Shown: one piece after another, positions 62,074-64,000 of the stretch | Layout: every line of letters begins with the position of its first letter | How positions within the stretch are numbered: position 1 is the stretch's first letter | From: Cognatitamlana sp035818475 | Lineage (GTDB): Bacteria > Bacteroidota > Bacteroidia > Flavobacteriales > Flavobacteriaceae | Assembly: GCF_035818475.1 (NCBI RefSeq) | Contig: NZ_JAYMGV010000001.1 | Location: forward strand, 186,001-250,000 | Direction: 5' to 3' | DNA length: 64,000 bases | Made by a program: the position numbers and the translations under genes | The notes under the pieces: generated by a model | The model's database searches: none | What the model saw: the letters and a program-made list of their open reading frames with translations, nothing else | What the model was told of the DNA's origin: nothing

Positions 62074-62154
62074 ACATCACAAACCCTTTTTTTACACTTT
62101 TATTAAAAGTTTTAAAGATTTTATAGTAAAACTCATATTACATTAGATAATCAT

Positions 62155-62162
62155 TATTTTTG
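62155..62162 (+). promoter_or_regulatory. Promoter -7 box of gldA
   Basis: TATTTTTG matches TAnnTTTG exactly and lies 17 bp upstream of the gldA ATG, implying a leader of about 10 nt. No strong -33 box is seen. Confidence 0.5.
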
Positions 62163-62179
62163 GACAAATAATTTTAATT

Positions 62180-63076
62180 ATGTCTATTGAAGTTGAAGGC
62201 GTTACAAAACTTTACGGAAATCAAAAAGCGTTAAATAGTATATCATTTAAAGTTAACAAACCAGAAATTGTTGGTTTTTTAGGACCAAATGGGGCGGGTA
62301 AATCAACAATGATGAAAATATTAACCACCTACTTAAATGCTAATGAGGGGCATATTAAAGTTAATGGCTTTGATACAACCCGCAATATTAAGGACGTACA
62401 ACTTAGTGTTGGTTATCTACCGGAACATAACCCTTTATATCTGGAGCAATATGTAAAGGAGTATTTAGCTTTTAATGCCAATATATATAATGTAAGCAAA
62501 CAGCGTATTGATGAGGTTATTGAAATTACCGGATTAAGACCTGAAGCACATAAAAAAATTGGTCAATTATCAAAAGGATATCGCCAGCGGGTTGGTTTAG
62601 CAAATGCTTTATTACATGACCCGGATGTTTTAATTTTAGATGAACCCACTACAGGTTTGGATCCCAATCAATTGGTAGATATTAGAAACCTCATTAAATC
62701 TGTTGGTAAAACCAAAACCGTTTTTTTATCAACTCACATTATGCAGGAAGTTGAAGCCATGTGTGACCGCGTTATTATTATCAACAAAGGAGAAATAGTT
62801 GCTGATAAGAAATTGAAAGATTTAAGAGATGAAAAAGAACAGGTGGTTATTGTTGAATTTGATTATCGGGTTGAAGATGCTTTTCTTTTAAAACTTCCTA
62901 AAGTAAAAAGTGTAATAAACCCTCATGACTTTGTTTATGAAATTACTTTTAAAACTTCTGAAGATATGCGCTCTTCTGTCTTTGATTTTGCACATGACAA
63001 CCAACTAAAAATACTTCAGCTCAACCAAAAGAATGCAAATTTAGAATCTCTTTTTAGAGATTTAACTTCTAAATAA
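62180..63076 (+). CDS. gldA: Gliding-motility ABC transporter ATP-binding protein GldA
   Basis: A 298-residue ABC ATPase with Walker A GPNGAGKST, signature LSKGYRQRVGLANAL, Walker B VLILDEPTTGLDPNQL and the H-loop STHIMQEVE. A C-terminal ~80-residue extension follows, as in GldA. The family partners GldF and GldG (membrane subunits) are not in the window. In F. johnsoniae gldA is also separate from gldFG, and the transporter is needed for gliding. It is divergent from the aromatic operon and followed by pta in the same direction. Confidence 0.88.
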   Translation: MSIEVEGVTKLYGNQKALNSISFKVNKPEIVGFLGPNGAGKSTMMKILTTYLNANEGHIKVNGFDTTRNIKDVQLSVGYLPEHNPLYLEQYVKEYLAFNANIYNVSKQRIDEVIEITGLRPEAHKKIGQLSKGYRQRVGLANALLHDPDVLILDEPTTGLDPNQLVDIRNLIKSVGKTKTVFLSTHIMQEVEAMCDRVIIINKGEIVADKKLKDLRDEKEQVVIVEFDYRVEDAFLLKLPKVKSVINPHDFVYEITFKTSEDMRSSVFDFAHDNQLKILQLNQKNANLESLFRDLTSK

Positions 63077-63106
63077 ACTATACTATATCAATAACCATTA
63101 CATTCA

Positions 63107-63162
63107 TTTTGTCAATTAAAATATAAGTATGACAAAAATCATCTTCATCAACAATTGAAGAT
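63107..63162 (+). repeat. Two tandem inverted repeats between gldA and pta
   Basis: TTTTGTCA (63107-63114) and TGACAAAA (63130-63137) form an 8-bp dyad with a 15-nt centre. ATCTTCA (63141-63147) and TGAAGAT (63156-63162) form a 7-bp stem with an 8-nt loop. The second is followed by a short T-run and might end the gldA transcript weakly; the first resembles an operator dyad. Confidence 0.4.
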
Positions 63163-63221
63163 ATTAATTTTGCATTGTAAAACACTAAATAAGCATAGAT
63201 AACTTAAATTAAGGAATAAGC

Positions 63222-63229
63222 TATCTTTG
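63222..63229 (+). promoter_or_regulatory. Promoter -7 box of pta
   Basis: TATCTTTG is an exact TAnnTTTG, embedded in TATCTTTGCATAC, the same sequence as in the miaB promoter, and lies 20 bp upstream of the pta ATG. The -33 position lacks a clear TTTG. Confidence 0.55.
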
Positions 63230-63248
63230 CATACAATAAAAATTAAAC

Positions 63249-64000
63249 ATGAGTAAAGGAATTTATGTTGCTACAATTGAGCCTAACAGTGGTAAATCTG
63301 TTGTTGTTCTTGGCTTAATGCGTATGCTCTTAGGGAAAACAGCCAAAGTAGGCTATTTTAGACCTATTATTGAAGATACTGAAGCTGGTGAGATGGACAA
63401 TCACATCAATACAGTAATATCACATTTTGAAATTGATATCAATTACAAAAAAACTTTTGCTTATACCCGAAGTGAAGTATTAGACCTATATAATAAAGGA
63501 AAGTCCGGTGATGCTATTGATTACATCATCAAAAAATACAAATATTTAGAAGAGCGCTTTGATTTTGTTTTAGTTGAAGGCACTGATTTTTCACACGAAG
63601 CTTCCAGTTTAGAGTTGGACATTAACATCTTAATTTCTAAAAATTTAGGCTTACCTGTTATTATTGTTTCTCAAGGTGATGGAAAATCCATATCAGAAAT
63701 TGTTGAAAATGTTCAACTGGCACATGATACTTTTAAAGAAGAAGTTGATGTACTTTCCATTATGATCAATAAAATTGCATCTGAAGATATCCCCACCCTT
63801 AAACCTCTGTTACAATCCCGTATCAATGACGGAACCGATATTTCTGTTATCCCAAAAATTAAAAGTTTAGCTAGCCCAGCGATTAAAGAAATTGTTAAAA
63901 AATTAAAAGGGAATGTCCTTTTTGGTGAAGACATGATTAACAATCAATCGGAGAATTTTAGTGTTGGAGCTATGCAATTACGCAATTACCTTAACCATAT
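63249..64000 (+). CDS. pta: Phosphate acetyltransferase, N-terminal part
   Basis: The gene begins at ATG 63249 and runs off the right edge; about 250 residues are visible. The N-terminal AAA_26-like (dethiobiotin-synthetase fold) domain is seen in GIYVATIEPNSGKSVVVLGL, VGYFRPIIEDTEAGEMDNHI, FDFVLVEGTDFSHEAS and VIIVSQGDGKSISEIVENVQ. A DRTGG-like middle domain begins near the end of the window. Full-length Pta of this type (about 700 residues) converts acetyl-CoA and phosphate to acetyl-phosphate; ackA is probably next. The catalytic C-terminal domain is outside the window. Confidence 0.88.
   Translation, partial: MSKGIYVATIEPNSGKSVVVLGLMRMLLGKTAKVGYFRPIIEDTEAGEMDNHINTVISHFEIDINYKKTFAYTRSEVLDLYNKGKSGDAIDYIIKKYKYLEERFDFVLVEGTDFSHEASSLELDINILISKNLGLPVIIVSQGDGKSISEIVENVQLAHDTFKEEVDVLSIMINKIASEDIPTLKPLLQSRINDGTDISVIPKIKSLASPAIKEIVKKLKGNVLFGEDMINNQSENFSVGAMQLRNYLNH

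Noticed and set aside
61890..62126. Plus-strand open frame of 78 codons opposite the aromatic leader
   Set aside because: It lies antisense across the attenuator terminator and leader peptide, has no promoter and low-complexity composition.
1..64000. tRNA, rRNA, CRISPR, prophage or insertion sequence
   Set aside because: I scanned the gene-free stretches for T-arm-like sequences, regular spaced repeats, transposase or integrase frames and found none; small RNAs could still be missed by eye.

Overview
The window is an AT-rich chromosomal segment from a gliding, T9SS-bearing member of the Bacteroidetes, almost certainly family Flavobacteriaceae. The reasons are gldKLMN, gldB, gldC and gldA, an XrtF-type exosortase with its flavobacterial partner gene, SusC/TonB-type receptors with CarboxypepD_reg-like N-termini, a DAHP synthase/chorismate mutase fusion, and promoters of the Bacteroidetes TTTG/TAnnTTTG type instead of Shine-Dalgarno-rich leaders. 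No phage, insertion sequence, CRISPR array, tRNA or rRNA was seen. Most of the window is core genome.

Layout. 1-2673: partial efflux adaptor, ABC-F ATPase, DUF983 protein. 2682-12300 (minus): FAD oxidoreductase, the T9SS motor/core operon gldK-L-M-N, an arginase-fold protein and topA. 12437-13823: membrane protein and lipoprotein. 13996-20821 (plus): miaB, sigma-54 activator, lptE, TPR protein, secG, then groES-groEL. 20957-28707: outer-membrane receptor, a four-gene putative metal-handling cluster (HYC_CC_PP protein, HMA-MauE protein, TonB receptor, periplasmic HMA protein) and the XrtF exosortase pair. 28786-31212: GAF protein, small membrane protein, purH. 31417-38521 (plus): the rod/elongation operon mreB-mreC-mreD-mrdA-rodA, continuing into a lipoprotein-type peptide deformylase and an outer-membrane protein. 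38525-43384: gldC-gldB, nadE, an atypical response regulator, dnaG. 43542-46006: ECF sigma factor, its membrane partner and an outer-membrane protein. 46229-57309 (minus): polyprenyl synthase, rlmN, queA, aroA, MazG-like protein, two DUF3857/transglutaminase proteins, a YdjM-like protein, dtd, rsgA. 57916-61832 (minus): aromatic amino-acid operon pheA-aminotransferase-tyrA-aroF/CM. 62180-64000: gldA and the start of pta.

The most striking signal is upstream of pheA. A 25-codon minus-strand leader ORF (61950-62027) has ten aromatic codons among codons 4-16. A strong intrinsic terminator with a U-tract follows (61896-61924), and a short segment inside the leader ORF can pair with the terminator's 5' arm. 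This is the architecture of ribosome-mediated transcription attenuation, here reading Tyr, Phe and Trp supply together for an operon that feeds all three.

A second theme is proteins that keep a fold but have lost or changed key residues. These are an arginase-fold protein with four of six metal ligands changed, a response regulator with Glu at the phospho-acceptor position, a primase without zinc ligands, a transglutaminase-like protein without Cys/His beside an intact paralogue, and a prephenate dehydratase ACT domain with a non-canonical Phe-binding motif. Regulatory finds include a consensus-like ECF promoter in front of the ECF sigma gene, a possible sigma-54 -24 element in front of groES, and a ~100-bp palindromic island between rlmN and queA.
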